Source of the DNA: an uncultured Oscillibacter sp.
GTDB taxonomy: Bacteria; Bacillota; Clostridia; Oscillospirales; Oscillospiraceae
Assembly: GCA_910587875.1 (NCBI GenBank)
Contig: CAJUOD010000048.1
Coordinates: forward strand, 1 to 21,141
Reading direction: 5' to 3'
Length of the DNA stretch: 21,141 nt
Within the stretch, counting starts at the first letter, position 1, and each line of letters opens with the position of its first letter. Of the stretch, positions 13,389-19,830 are shown one piece after another. The position numbers and the translations under genes were made by a program. The notes under the pieces are model-generated. The model did no database searches, was not told the origin of the DNA, and saw only the letters and a program-made list of their open reading frames with translations.

Positions 13389-16300
13389 TCACCGGAAGAG
13401 CTGGCGCACGTCGTCCTTCCCCCGCTTGCCGTGGGTCCGCATGGCCTGGGAGGCGGGCTGGGAGATGGACCGCCGGGCGTCGCGGAGCAGCGTGCCCGCC
13501 GCCCCGGCGTCCCGCACGGGATCCCCGTTTAGGACCTGCTGAACCCCCAGCAGGCCGTTCCAGCTCCGCTCCAGGCGGTGGTAGAGCACGTTGTAGGCGT
13601 TTTGGATCTGGGCCACCCAGCGCCGGTCCCGCTCCACAATGGCCTTGGCGGCCTTGGCGGCCTCCTTGGTAGCCAGGCTGATCTGGTCCAGGCTCAGGGC
13701 CCGGGCGGAGAGACGGAACTGGGGCAATGTCACGGTCTCCGCCCCCATCTGGAGGGGGACCCCGGACCGGGTCCAGAGCCGGGCTCTGCCGATGTCCGCG
13801 CCGCCGGTGATCTCCACCTTCCCGCAGCCGCCGAAGAGGCAGGCCCCGATGTCTGCCCCCGGGTCGCCGCCCAGGGCCTTTTGGACCCGGGCCGCGCCGG
13901 TGATGAGGATGTCCCCGCAGGGCCCCCGGACGCCCGCGCCGATGGCGGCGGCATGCCCTACGGCCTGGGCGGAGACGCTTCCGCCCCGGATGGTGATGTC
14001 TCCCACCGCCGCGCCCAGGGCGCCGCCGATGCCCGCGCCCCCGCCGGACTCTCCCGTAGCGCTGACCACGCCGCCCAGGATGTCCACGGGGCCCATGGCA
14101 CCCCGTTTTCCCGCGCCGATGCCCGCGCCGCCGCCGGAGCCCACGGCGGTGACCGCGCCGCCCCGGATTTGGATGCGCCCGGTCCGGCCCCGGCCTCCGC
14201 CGCTGTCCCGTCCGATGCCCGCGCCCCCCGCGCCGCCGGAGGCGGTCAGGGTCCCGGCGGGATTCCGGCTGCTGTCCCGGACCTCGGGACAGTCCACCAG
14301 CAGGGAGGTGCCGTCTCCCAGGGAGACGCCCGCCCGGCCCGTGCCGCTCTCGAAGCGGTTTTCCGTGCCGCTGCGCAGGAGGAGGGTCACCTCGTTGTCC
14401 CGGCCCAGGTCGAAGGCCGCGCCCTCGGACACCCGGCAGGCCACGCCCCGCAGGGTCAGCTCCAGCTTCCCGATGCCGTCCGCCAGGGCCAGCCGCCCGC
14501 TGAAGGGCGCATCGTTGGCGTCGGTGCCCGCGCCGCCGGAGACGGCGGTGACCTGATTGGTCAGAATGCGGAGGGTGTGAGTCTCCTCCTCGTAAATCCA
14601 GTCCACCCCCGGCTCCCCGCCGGTGACGGTGAAGGGATTGGGGTACAGGACAGTCTCCTCAAAGGCCCCCGCGCTCTCGTTCCAGCGCAGGTAGGCGTAG
14701 CGGACCTTGGGCCGCCCGGCCCCGTCCTTCCCCCGGAGGACCACGGTGTGCACCGCCGGGGAGCCCTGTTCTCCCTTGGAGAGCCACAGCCGGGCGGGCT
14801 CGCCGCTCATCAGCACGGCCCGCCCGTGCCTGCCGTCCACCGCCAGGGAGGTGACAGCGCTCCAGCCCGGCAGCAGCGCCCGCCAGACGACGTCGAAGGG
14901 GGCCAGGGGCCTGCCGCTCCCGTCGGTGACCTGGGCCGCCCGGGCCGCCAGGAGGACGGGCCCGTCGACCACCACGGGGACCGCCAGGGCCCCGAAGGCC
15001 TCGCCGTCCCGCTCCGGGGCCAGGAGGACCGCGCCCCCCGTCAGGCGGAGGACATTGCCCGCGCCGCCGTGGACCACGCCGACGCGCACTGTCCCGCCGC
15101 TCCCCAGGGTCAGGGCCGCGCCGGGGCGCAGACGGATCTCGTCCAGGGCGGTTTCTCCCGGTATGGACAGCCTGGCGGCGGGGGAGGACACGGCCAGCGC
15201 CGGGAAGCGCGCGCCCCGCAGGGCCGCCGTCCCGGACCCGGTAAGCAGGAGGGCCCGCCCCTCCTGCCCGGCGGCCTGGAGGGAGACGTCCGCCTCTCCG
15301 CCGACAGTTACTTCCCCGGTGGAGGGGTTCACGGACACGCCGGAGAGGTCCCGGCCCGCGATCTTCATATCTCCAAGATCCATAACGGCGGCCTGGGGCC
15401 CCTCCGGCGCCGCCGCCGTCTCCGGGGCGCTCCCGGCGGCGGCGCTCTCCAGGGCGGCCTCCGCCTCCGCGCCGGAGGCCTGCACCGCCGCCAGCAGGCC
15501 CATCATCAGCTCCAGCTCCATGCCCTCCATTCCCGCCAGGAGGGCCAGCATGGAGGCGCTGTCCAGAAGGGCGGCATTGTCCCCGGCGTACAGCAGGAGC
15601 TCCGCCAAAAAGTCCTCCATCCCCGGGGCCGTGCCGCCGGTGAACTGGGCCTCCAGGTCCGCAAAGCCGGAGAACAGGCCGTTGGTCAGCAGGTTCACCG
15701 CCTCGTCCGGCGAGTAGCCCTGGGACACCTTTTCCATGAGCTGCCGCAGTCCCTCCAGGGCGTCCTTGAGATCCACGGCCTTGGAGGCGGAGCCCCCGGC
15801 GATGACGCCGCCCAGGTACAGCGCCGCCAGATAGCCCGCGGCGGCGCTGTCGTCCAGGGACTTCCCGGCGAGGGCCGCCAGGATGTCCGAAACCCCGGCG
15901 CTCTTGTCCAATCCCAGCAGATTCAGCAGCCGCTCCGGGGTCAGGCCGCTCTGGGCCATGCCCTTCAGCAGCCAGTTGGGGAGGTTCCGCACGCCCTCCT
16001 CGTCCTCCGGGGCGGCGTCCTGGGGCGGCTCCACGCCGTCCTCGATCTCCGGGTCCCCGTCCAGGAACAGCCGCGCGTCCCCGGCCAGGGCCCCGCCGGT
16101 CATGCGGTCGATCTCCTCCGCCAGGCGCGCCAGCTCCGCCTGGAGGGCGGCCCGATCCTCCTTGCCGCCCCCGGCGGCCCGTTGGGCCAGCTGGGAAATG
16201 CGGTCCAGGGCGTCCTGGACCTCCGCCAGCACGGCCTCCCCCAGCTGGAGGGTCCGGTGGCTCTCCCGGGTGTGGTTCTCCGCCTGGCCGATGGTGGTCA

Positions 16301-16451
16301 TCAGCCGCCGGAGGGTCTCCGAGACGGTAGCCCCCGGCGTTTTCGCCGCCGGGCGGGTCTCTCCGGAGGCGGCCGTTTTCTCCGTCTTCTCCGCCGCCTG
16401 ATACCGGGGCCCCGATACCCCCCGTTCCCTGCGGATGGTCAGCTCGCCCAT
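13389..16451 (-). CDS. Giant flagellin-like protein with beta-solenoid insertion
   Basis: A 1020-residue chimera. Residues about 44-135 resemble the coiled N-terminal helix of flagellin (GEAVLAEVQDALDRISQLAQRAAGGG, then AALQAELARLAEEIDRM). Residues about 905-1020 resemble the flagellin C-terminus (LSARALSLDQISLATKEAAKAA, a helix ending in LNGDPVRDAGAAGTLLRDAR, SQPASQAM, and VRQLFR at the end). Between them lie an acidic, helical Ala/Leu-rich part (150-350) and a long Gly-rich beta-solenoid region (about 355-900) with five coils of about 30 residues, each near GGAGIG and ending in a GG-x-V strand (742-890). There is no signal peptide, consistent with flagellar export. ATG 16451 follows AAAGGAGG by 7 nt; an upstream ATG at 16502 lacks one. 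No other flagellar gene is nearby. It may be a surface filament or adhesin subunit; the first part of the flagellin D0 helix is not recognisable, so polymerisation is uncertain. Confidence 0.75.
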   Translation of the reverse strand: MGELTIRRERGVSGPRYQAAEKTEKTAASGETRPAAKTPGATVSETLRRLMTTIGQAENHTRESHRTLQLGEAVLAEVQDALDRISQLAQRAAGGGKEDRAALQAELARLAEEIDRMTGGALAGDARLFLDGDPEIEDGVEPPQDAAPEDEEGVRNLPNWLLKGMAQSGLTPERLLNLLGLDKSAGVSDILAALAGKSLDDSAAAGYLAALYLGGVIAGGSASKAVDLKDALEGLRQLMEKVSQGYSPDEAVNLLTNGLFSGFADLEAQFTGGTAPGMEDFLAELLLYAGDNAALLDSASMLALLAGMEGMELELMMGLLAAVQASGAEAEAALESAAAGSAPETAAAPEGPQAAVMDLGDMKIAGRDLSGVSVNPSTGEVTVGGEADVSLQAAGQEGRALLLTGSGTAALRGARFPALAVSSPAARLSIPGETALDEIRLRPGAALTLGSGGTVRVGVVHGGAGNVLRLTGGAVLLAPERDGEAFGALAVPVVVDGPVLLAARAAQVTDGSGRPLAPFDVVWRALLPGWSAVTSLAVDGRHGRAVLMSGEPARLWLSKGEQGSPAVHTVVLRGKDGAGRPKVRYAYLRWNESAGAFEETVLYPNPFTVTGGEPGVDWIYEEETHTLRILTNQVTAVSGGAGTDANDAPFSGRLALADGIGKLELTLRGVACRVSEGAAFDLGRDNEVTLLLRSGTENRFESGTGRAGVSLGDGTSLLVDCPEVRDSSRNPAGTLTASGGAGGAGIGRDSGGGRGRTGRIQIRGGAVTAVGSGGGAGIGAGKRGAMGPVDILGGVVSATGESGGGAGIGGALGAAVGDITIRGGSVSAQAVGHAAAIGAGVRGPCGDILITGAARVQKALGGDPGADIGACLFGGCGKVEITGGADIGRARLWTRSGVPLQMGAETVTLPQFRLSARALSLDQISLATKEAAKAAKAIVERDRRWVAQIQNAYNVLYHRLERSWNGLLGVQQVLNGDPVRDAGAAGTLLRDARRSISQPASQAMRTHGKRGKDDVRQLFR

Positions 16452-16500
16452 GTCCGCGCCTCCTTTCTCATTCCAAAACATGGATTTCCGTATATATATC

Positions 16501-16527
16501 ATATCGGCAGCCGGGCGGGAAAGATAA
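16501..16527 (-). promoter_or_regulatory. SigD (sigma-28)-like promoter element
   Basis: On the minus strand GCCGATAT (16501-16508) matches the -10 consensus of the motility sigma factor SigD. The position of the -35, 15 bp further upstream, holds only TTAT (16524-16527), half of the TAAA consensus. It lies about 35 bp before the Shine-Dalgarno of the flagellin-like gene, where a promoter is expected. Confidence 0.55.
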
Positions 16528-16547
16528 GCGGGCCGGACGGCGGCGGC

Positions 16548-16581
16548 AAAAGAGGGGAGGGCGTGAAACGCCTTCCCCTCT
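16548..16581 (-). terminator. Intrinsic terminator after tcdA
   Basis: On the minus strand AGAGGGGAAGGCGT pairs with ACGCCCTCCCCTCT (one A-C mismatch), with a 3-nt loop, followed by TTT. It lies 10 bp past the tcdA stop. Confidence 0.75.
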
Positions 16582-16590
16582 CTGAATATG

Positions 16591-17322
16591 CTATGCCTTT
16601 CTCCCCAGGGCCAGGTCCTTGACCACCTCTCCCGCCAGGATCAGCCCGGCGGCGGCGGGCACGAAGGCCAGGCTTCCCGGCACCTGCCGCCGGACCTCCC
16701 CCGCCAGGGATTCCTGGTAGAGCGCCCCCTCCGGCTCTATGGGGGGCTCCTGGGAGTAGACCACCTTCAGCCGCTTCACGCCCCGGTGCTTCAGCTCCTT
16801 CCGCATCACCCGGGCCAGAGGGCAGACGGAGGTCTCGTAGATGTCCGCCACCCGGAAGGCGGCGGGGTCCAGCTTGTTTCCAGCCCCCATGCAGCTGATG
16901 ATGGGGGTTCCGGCCTCCAGGGCCTGCTGGATCAGGGCCAGCTTGCCGGTGACGGTGTCAATGGCGTCCACCACGTAGTCATATTGGGAGAAGTCGAACT
17001 CCCCGGCGGTGTCGGGGCCGTAGAAGACCCGCCGGGCGCTGACCGCGGCCTCCGGGTTGATGTCCAGGGCCCGCTCCCGGGCGGCGTCGGCCTTGTATTG
17101 GCCCAGGGTCCCATGGGTGGCCAGGATCTGGCGGTTCAGGTTCGTCAGGCTCACCCGGTCGCTGTCCACCAGGTCCAGCGTCCCGATTCCGCTGCGGACC
17201 AGGGCCTCCGCCGCGTAGCCCCCCACGCCCCCCAGGCCGAACACCGCCACATGGGCCCGGGCCAGGCGCTCCATGCCCTCCCGGCCCAGCAGCAGCTCGG
17301 TCCTTGAAAACTGGTCCAGCAT
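16591..17322 (-). CDS. tcdA: tRNA threonylcarbamoyladenosine dehydratase (ThiF/E1-like)
   Basis: A 243-residue E1-like ATP-dependent enzyme that cyclises t6A37 to ct6A in ANN-decoding tRNAs. The nucleotide-binding loop VFGLGGVGGYAAEAL is at 27-41, the family motif VDSDRVSLTNLNRQ at 52-65, the ID(T)V region follows, and GTPIISCMGAGNKLDP carries a conserved cysteine. Start choice: an upstream ATG at 17352 lies inside the preceding gene; ATG 17322 follows GAGGAG by 7 nt and begins 4 nt after that gene's stop. It is the last gene of the mnmA operon, so both end genes modify tRNA anticodon-loop bases. Confidence 0.93.
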   Translation of the reverse strand: MLDQFSRTELLLGREGMERLARAHVAVFGLGGVGGYAAEALVRSGIGTLDLVDSDRVSLTNLNRQILATHGTLGQYKADAARERALDINPEAAVSARRVFYGPDTAGEFDFSQYDYVVDAIDTVTGKLALIQQALEAGTPIISCMGAGNKLDPAAFRVADIYETSVCPLARVMRKELKHRGVKRLKVVYSQEPPIEPEGALYQESLAGEVRRQVPGSLAFVPAAAGLILAGEVVKDLALGRKA

Positions 17323-17326
17323 CTCC

Positions 17327-17683
17327 TCACTCCTCGATTCCCTGGATTTCAATCTGTTCCAAAATCTCCTGGCCCCGCCCGGTCAGCGCCATGCTGCCGT
17401 GGAGGGGGCAGTCCCGGTAGGCGGCGTAGTCAAAGTTCGCCAGGGGGATGTCGTAGTCCAGCCGGACCAGGCCCTTGCCCGCCAGGCCCAGGATAGCGGC
17501 GGCGTATTCCTCCTGAGAGTGCTCCCGGTCCTCCAAATACACCGGCGCCTTCATGTCGAAGGCCGACGCCGCCGGGAGAAAGGGCGTTTCCCCCAGCCGC
17601 CGGAGCAGCGCCAGCTCCGCCTCAGTCAGCAACAGCTCCTGCCCGCAGTGCTGGCCGCAGCCTCCGCAGTTCTCACAGCCCAT
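17327..17683 (-). CDS. 118-residue protein with N-terminal cysteine cluster, unknown function
   Basis: I do not recognise a named family. The N-terminus MGCENCGGCGQHC places cysteines at 3, 6, 9 and 13 (CX2CX2CX3C), a possible Fe-S or zinc site. The remainder (about 15-118) looks like a small winged-helix-type fold: LLTEAELALLRRLGETPFLP, then SQEEYAAAILGLAGKGLVRLDYDIPL, and a final LTGRGQEILEQI, reminiscent of MarR-like DNA-binding proteins. AAGGAGG precedes its ATG by 6 nt and lies inside the end of mnmA, with an 11-nt overlap; tcdA starts 4 nt after it. This tight coupling suggests a role alongside tRNA thiolation or ct6A formation, or redox/metal control of the operon. Both are inference. 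Confidence 0.8.
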   Translation of the reverse strand: MGCENCGGCGQHCGQELLLTEAELALLRRLGETPFLPAASAFDMKAPVYLEDREHSQEEYAAAILGLAGKGLVRLDYDIPLANFDYAAYRDCPLHGSMALTGRGQEILEQIEIQGIEE

Positions 17684-18749
17684 ATCCGTCCTCCTTGAAA
17701 ACCTCTGTAATCGTTCCGCCGCCCACGACGGAGTCGCCGTCGTAGAATACCGCCGCCTGCCCCGGCGTCACCGCCCGCTGGGTCCGGTCAAAGACCACCC
17801 GGACCCGGCCTCCCGCCTCCGGGAAAAGCTCCGCCGCCTGCTCCGCCTGGCGGGAGCGGGTCTTGGCCCCCGCCCGCAGGGGGGCGTCCAGGCCTTCGAT
17901 GGAAATCCAGTTCAGGTCCTCCACCAGGATCTCGCGGGCGTACAGGGCGCTCTCCGGCCCCACGGTGACGGTGCCCGCCGCCATGTCCTTTCCGCAGACG
18001 TAGACGGGCTCTCCCATGGCCAGGCCCAGCCCCTTCCGCTGGCCCAGGGTGTAGCGGACCGCGCCCCGGTGCCGCCCCACGACCCGACCCTCCCGGTCCA
18101 GGAAGTCCCCGGCGGGGAAGGGCTGTCCGGTCCAGGCCTCGATGAACGCGCCGTAGTCTCCGTCGGGGATGAAGCAGACGTCCTGGCTGTCCCGCCGCCG
18201 GGCGTTGACGAAGCCCAGGGACTCCGCCAGCTCCCGGACCCGGCGCTTCTCCATGCCCCCCAGGGGGAATTGGACCCGGGCCAGCTGATCCTGGGTCAGG
18301 GTGTAGAGGAAGTAGCTCTGGTCCTTTTGGAGGTCCAGGGCCTTTTTCAGAAGGCGGCGGCCCGTCTCCGGGTCCCGGTCCGCCCGGGCGTAGTGCCCGG
18401 TGGCCACGTAGTAGAGCCCCGCCGCCTCCGCCGCCTCTAAGAGATGGGAAAACTTCATGCGCCGGTTGCAGTCCACGCAGGGGTTGGGCGTCCCTCCCGC
18501 CTGATAGACCCGGACAAATTTTTCAATGACGGCCTTCTCGAATTCCGCCGCCATGTCCAGGGCGGTAAAAGGGATGCCCAGCCTTTGGCAGACGGCCTCC
18601 GCGTCGGCGGCGTTCCGCCCGTCGTCCCCACGCAGCAGCCGCATGGTGGCCCCCTGGCAGCGGTAGCCCGCCGACAGCATCAGATAGGCCGCCGCCGAGC
18701 TGTCCACGCCGCCGCTCATGGCGATCAGCGCGCTCTTGTGTTCTTCCAT
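17673..18749 (-). CDS. mnmA: tRNA-specific 2-thiouridylase MnmA
   Basis: A 358-residue ATP pyrophosphatase that installs sulfur at position 2 of the wobble uridine in Lys, Glu and Gln tRNAs. The PP-loop SGGVDSS is at 12-18. The two catalytic cysteines are C94 in NPCVDCNRRMKF and C192 in DSQDVCFI, matching E. coli C102 and C199. The KDQSYFLYTL, GDYGAFIE and YTLGQRKGLG segments are typical. The start is ATG 18749, 6 nt after AGGAGG; an upstream in-frame ATG at 18821 is disfavoured because it would remove the promoter. It heads the operon with the cysteine-cluster protein and tcdA. Confidence 0.96.
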   Translation of the reverse strand: MEEHKSALIAMSGGVDSSAAAYLMLSAGYRCQGATMRLLRGDDGRNAADAEAVCQRLGIPFTALDMAAEFEKAVIEKFVRVYQAGGTPNPCVDCNRRMKFSHLLEAAEAAGLYYVATGHYARADRDPETGRRLLKKALDLQKDQSYFLYTLTQDQLARVQFPLGGMEKRRVRELAESLGFVNARRRDSQDVCFIPDGDYGAFIEAWTGQPFPAGDFLDREGRVVGRHRGAVRYTLGQRKGLGLAMGEPVYVCGKDMAAGTVTVGPESALYAREILVEDLNWISIEGLDAPLRAGAKTRSRQAEQAAELFPEAGGRVRVVFDRTQRAVTPGQAAVFYDGDSVVGGGTITEVFKEDGYGL

Positions 18750-18788
18750 CCCGTACCTCCTGGTCATAGTCTGCGCTTCGCGGCCCTT

Positions 18789-18817
18789 ATTATAGTACAG
18801 TCCCGGCGTTTTGTCAC
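18789..18817 (-). promoter_or_regulatory. Promoter of the mnmA operon
   Basis: On the minus strand GTGACA (18812-18817) and TATAAT (18789-18794) are separated by 17 bp, with transcription starting near 18782, about 33 nt before the ATG. Confidence 0.8.
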
Positions 18818-18849
18818 GCAAATATCTCCGGGCCGCAGCGCGGCGCTAT

Positions 18850-19358
18850 GAATGAGAACCTTCACGGGCCGGTCTCCTTAGGAAAAAGATTCCCCCTTTT
18901 CAACAAAAAACAGCCCTGTCCAGAAAAAGTTTGCGCCGGGAGTGGAGAAATTTTTAATCGGTACGGCTTTATGTAAACCAGTTCCTTCTGGGGTTTTGCC
19001 GGAAAGGACCGGCGCGGGTTCCCTATGCCTGGCGCGCTGGCGGAAAAATCCTTGATCCTGCGGAAAACCCCCATGTGGAAAACCCTGTGGAAAGTGTGGA
19101 TAACTCTTCGTAGAAGGCTTTTATGAGCGATGTTATGTAAATTTCCGCAGAAGCGGGAGGCTTTCTGGCGGAAGCCCGGGAAAGCGGGGAATCGGCGGCG
19201 GATAGAGTCGGGAAAAATTTCCATTTTTTCGAGCGGCTTCCCACAGATGCGTCAAAAATCGACAAAGTGCTCAAAGAGAAAACGCAGGATTTCCTGCGAT
19301 AATACAAAAGGTAATCGCAAATCCGGCAAAAGCGGGGAGGGAAAAATCGAAAAGGAGG
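18850..19358. other. Gene-free region with inverted repeats
   Basis: No coding region is supported: open frames here have no ribosome-binding site and no recognisable protein. Contents visible are the tandem DnaA-box-like cluster (19074-19103), a perfect 7-bp inverted repeat CGCAGGA-TT-TCCTGCG (19283-19298), and A-tracts leading to the tRNA promoter. Some GC-rich short palindromes (for example around 19000-19020) are unassigned. Confidence 0.6.
19074..19103 (-). repeat. Three tandem DnaA-box-like 9-mers
   Basis: TGTGGAAAA (19074-19082), TGTGGAAAG (19086-19094) and TGTGGATAA (19095-19103) lie in the same orientation. The last is the exact complement of the DnaA box TTATCCACA; the first complements TTTTCCACA, one base from consensus. 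They lie in a non-coding region of about 500 bp. Confidence 0.6.
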
Positions 19359-19387
19359 TTGACGGGGGAAAAATTTTATGGTATGAT
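19359..19387 (+). promoter_or_regulatory. Promoter of the tRNA-Thr transcript
   Basis: TTGACG (19359-19364) and TATGAT (19382-19387) are separated by 17 bp. Transcription starting near 19394 would run through a GC-rich hairpin leader (ACGGCT...AGCCGT enclosing CCCTCC-GCC-GGAGGG, about 19394-19437) into the tRNA half and the intact tRNA. Confidence 0.85.
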
Positions 19388-19444
19388 ACCAAACGGCTTG
19401 AGGCCCGGGCATCCCTCCGCCGGAGGGCGGGAGAGCCGTCATAC

Positions 19445-19482
19445 GCTACTGTAGCTCAGTCGGTAGAGCAGCTGATTCGTAA
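19445..19482 (+). pseudogene. Truncated 5' half of tRNA-Thr(CGU)
   Basis: These 38 bases are identical to the first 38 bases of the intact tRNA-Thr at 19514, from the acceptor strand through the D arm to the anticodon loop (ending CGTAA). The match stops there and the following CTACCAGACTGGG cannot complete the anticodon, T or acceptor stems. It is probably a remnant of a tandem tRNA copy or of a past recombination inside the anticodon loop. Confidence 0.8.
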
Positions 19483-19513
19483 CTACCAGACTGGGCCGCA
19501 GAAAATTGAATAT

Positions 19514-19589
19514 GCTACTGTAGCTCAGTCGGTAGAGCAGCTGATTCGTAATCAGCAGGTCGTGTGTTCGAGTCACATCAGTAGCTCCA
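19514..19589 (+). tRNA. tRNA-Thr (anticodon CGU)
   Basis: A full 76-nt cloverleaf with encoded CCA. The acceptor stem is GCTACTG/CAGTAGC, the D stem GCTC/GAGC, and the anticodon arm GCTGA-TTCGTAA-TCAGC with anticodon CGT reading ACG (Thr). The T arm is GTGTG-TTCGAGT-CACAT (one G-U pair), the discriminator T, then CCA at 19587-19589. A promoter lies 5' and a terminator directly 3'. It borders the integrase-bearing element and is the likely integration target. Confidence 0.95.
19566..19589 (+). other. Putative attachment site at the tRNA 3' end
   Basis: The T arm and 3' acceptor half of tRNA-Thr is the commonest integration target for tyrosine recombinases, and an integrase gene lies 240 bp downstream pointing toward it. 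The matching copy at the other end of the element would lie outside this window, so the site is inferred from position only. Confidence 0.35.
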
Positions 19590-19590
19590 G

Positions 19591-19625
19591 AAAACGGCGA
19601 AAATCGTTTGATTTTCGCCGTTTTT
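19591..19625 (+). terminator. Intrinsic terminator after tRNA-Thr
   Basis: AAAACGGCGAAAATC (19591-19605) pairs perfectly over 15 bp with GATTTTCGCCGTTTT (19610-19624), loop GTTT, ending in a run of five T. It begins one base after the tRNA CCA. Confidence 0.93.
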
Positions 19626-19645
19626 GCAACTTTTCAGGAAAACAG

Positions 19646-19755
19646 TTGACCCACATTTGATTCTCTTTTTGACCCACAATGATCCTTTCGCATACAGACT
19701 CCGCGAAGGCTTTCTTTTGCGAGAAACGGTCAAGACCCACAACCTGACCCTCACA
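19646..19755 (+). repeat. Direct repeats GACCCACA near the integrase
   Basis: TTGACCCACA occurs at 19646-19655 and 19669-19678, GACCCACA at 19734-19741, and a degenerate TGACCCTCACA at 19745-19755. All lie between the tRNA and the integrase, where arm-type integrase or excisionase sites are expected. Confidence 0.5.
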
Positions 19756-19773
19756 GGGAAATAATCAGAAACG

Positions 19774-19811
19774 AACACCGCAGCGGAGAGGATGCTGTCC
19801 GCTGCGGTGTT
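19774..19811 (-). terminator. Hairpin past the integrase stop
   Basis: AACACCGCAGCGGA (19774-19787) is perfectly complementary to TCCGCTGCGGTGTT (19798-19811), loop 10 nt. The minus-strand tail is CGTTTCTG, a weak U-run. It lies about 20 bp beyond the integrase stop and probably ends its transcript. Confidence 0.65.
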
Positions 19812-19830
19812 GTCTTTTGTCATTTCGGAT

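Noticed and set aside
13720..14240. Possible CRISPR-like or tandem DNA repeat
   Set aside because: The periodicity is protein-level (about 30-residue coils) with divergent DNA; there are no uniform repeats or spacers and no cas genes.
13578..16622. 1014-codon plus-strand frame opposite the flagellin-like gene
   Set aside because: Composition is Gly/Ala/Gln/His/Pro low complexity without domains or a start signal. The minus-strand frame has a strong ribosome-binding site, a SigD-like element and flagellin-like ends.
18850..19440. Region considered as chromosomal oriC
   Set aside because: Only three adjacent DnaA-box-like sites, no clear AT-rich unwinding element beside them, and none of the usual origin genes in the window.
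19483..19493. CTACCAGACTG shared with the last bases of the window (21130-21140), considered as an attachment-site repeat
   Set aside because: An 11-bp match is expected many times by chance in 21 kb, and the right-hand copy lies inside a coding frame. It is worth re-checking only if the contig ends there.
19130..19660. 176-codon plus-strand frame across the tRNA region
   Set aside because: It is translated tRNA and terminator; the repeated YATVAQSVEQLIRN is the well-known artefact of reading tRNA genes as protein.
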